DNA of 25,868 nucleotides from NCBI GenBank assembly GCA_035440755.1, contig DAORND010000039.1:1-25868 (forward strand), written 5' to 3'. Source of the DNA: Aquimonas sp002352135. GTDB taxonomy: Bacteria > Pseudomonadota > Gammaproteobacteria > Xanthomonadales > Xanthomonadaceae. The notes under the pieces are model-generated. The model saw only the letters and a list, made by a program, of their open reading frames with translations, was not told where the DNA came from and did no database searches. Each line of letters opens with the position of its first letter. Positions within the stretch are counted from its first letter, which is position 1. The position numbers and the translations under genes were made by a program. Shown piece after piece: positions 25,518-25,868 of the stretch.

Positions 25518-25850
25518 ATGCACGTGGGCAGCAAATCGATGCACACCACGCCAGTCGGTGGAAACATCTTCGAAGATTTGGGCTTTGAACCGGAAGAAGC
25601 AGCGGCGCTGAAGGCGGAATCCCAACGACGCATCGCCGACATGTTGGCCATCAAGGGTTCCTTGATGGCCGAACTCGCAAAATGGATTGAGGCAGAAGAG
25701 CTCGCGCCAACTGAAGCGGCAGCCCTTCTCGGCGTGACGCCAGCGCGTCTATCGGATGCGGTCAACAAGAAGTCCGCCAAGTTCACCATTGATGCAATGG
25801 TGGATATGTTGGGTCGAGCAGGCAAGCAGGTGCAGGTGTCTGTCCGCTAG
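25518..25850 (+). CDS. HigA-like/HTH_37-type antitoxin regulator without visible toxin
   Basis: Protein of 110 residues. NIFEDLGFEPEEAAALKAES (16-35) is the hallmark N-terminal helix of the XRE antitoxins paired with RelE/HigB-like toxins; the helix-turn-helix reads APTEAAALLGVTPARLSDAV (63-82), followed by KFTIDAMVDMLGRAGKQVQV. GAGGA at 25506-25510, seven bases upstream, sets ATG 25518; Met8 is an alternative. In this family the toxin gene normally lies directly upstream, but the 157 bases before it code for nothing of that sort, and only 18 bases follow in the window. It may be a solitary regulator retained by the element or have lost its toxin. It would bind DNA and repress its own promoter. 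Confidence 0.88.
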   Translation: MHVGSKSMHTTPVGGNIFEDLGFEPEEAAALKAESQRRIADMLAIKGSLMAELAKWIEAEELAPTEAAALLGVTPARLSDAVNKKSAKFTIDAMVDMLGRAGKQVQVSVR

Positions 25851-25868
25851 CCGATGCGGACCATGCAC

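Larger units (their letters stand above)
22390..25868. mobile_element. Left end of an integrative element at tRNA-Arg(CCG), continuing past the window
   Basis: Directly after the tRNA CCA come three 11-base direct repeats, a divergent XRE regulator/excisionase pair around an inverted repeat, a tyrosine integrase, an HD-domain MobH/TraI_2-like gene overlapping the integrase, and a HigA-like regulator. This is the usual order attL, control switch, integrase, cargo. The distal end (a copy of the tRNA 3' end) is not in the window, so size and type (mobilizable island, conjugative element or defective prophage) are open. The boundary at the tRNA is inferred from tRNA targeting. Confidence 0.75.

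Noticed and set aside
25431..25825. Minus-strand frames at the right end
   Set aside because: Shadows of the HigA-like gene; low-complexity Ala/Ser/Arg products.

Overview
The window looks like a high-GC gammaproteobacterial chromosome, probably Lysobacterales (Xanthomonadales). The reasons are the gene order recC-recB-recD, the tamA-tamB pair, and a large TonB-dependent receptor whose start and signal peptide are typical of that order. The lineage is inferred from gene content and style; no marker gene is present. Four runs of exactly 100 N (2350-2449, 4137-4236, 10077-10176, 11380-11479) show that this is a scaffold with gaps of unknown true length. Genes crossing them change reading frame only because the padding is arbitrary.

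Layout. (1) 1-1573, minus: deoC then deoA (deoA cut by the left edge), a deoxynucleoside catabolism operon. (2) 1657-6603, minus: tamA and tamB, the outer-membrane translocation and assembly module, with a 4-base start/stop overlap. (3) 6703-9552, minus: a TonB-dependent receptor with its own promoter and a strong terminator hairpin. (4) 9736-about 11380, plus: a two-gene ABC transporter (permease then ATPase), interrupted by gaps. (5) 11480-12922, plus: a 5'-truncated unrecognised gene and a DUF3883-type protein with a PD-(D/E)XK-like nuclease signature. (6) 12964-22008, minus: recC-recB-recD, joined by 4-base overlaps and preceded by a 75-residue ORF that overlaps the recC GTG start. (7) 22044-22389: a small hairpin, a truncated 5' half of tRNA-Arg(CCG), an 87-base interval and the intact tRNA-Arg(CCG). 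(8) 22390-25868: the left end of an integrative element, with integrase arm-type repeats, a divergent XRE repressor/excisionase pair around a perfect 19-bp inverted repeat, a tyrosine integrase, an HD-domain (MobH/TraI_2- or YhaM-like) protein overlapping it, and an orphan HigA-like antitoxin regulator.

How it fits together. The left 9.5 kb is housekeeping: nucleoside salvage, outer-membrane assembly and substrate uptake. RecBCD repairs double-strand breaks and degrades foreign linear DNA; the neighbouring DUF3883 protein has the look of a restriction-type nuclease, so 11.5-22 kb may be a DNA-defence neighbourhood (inference). The tRNA-Arg gene is an integration hot spot. One event left a 43-base duplication ending exactly at the 3' edge of the anticodon loop, and a second element now begins at the tRNA 3' end and runs off the right edge. 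Its other end and most of its cargo are not visible.
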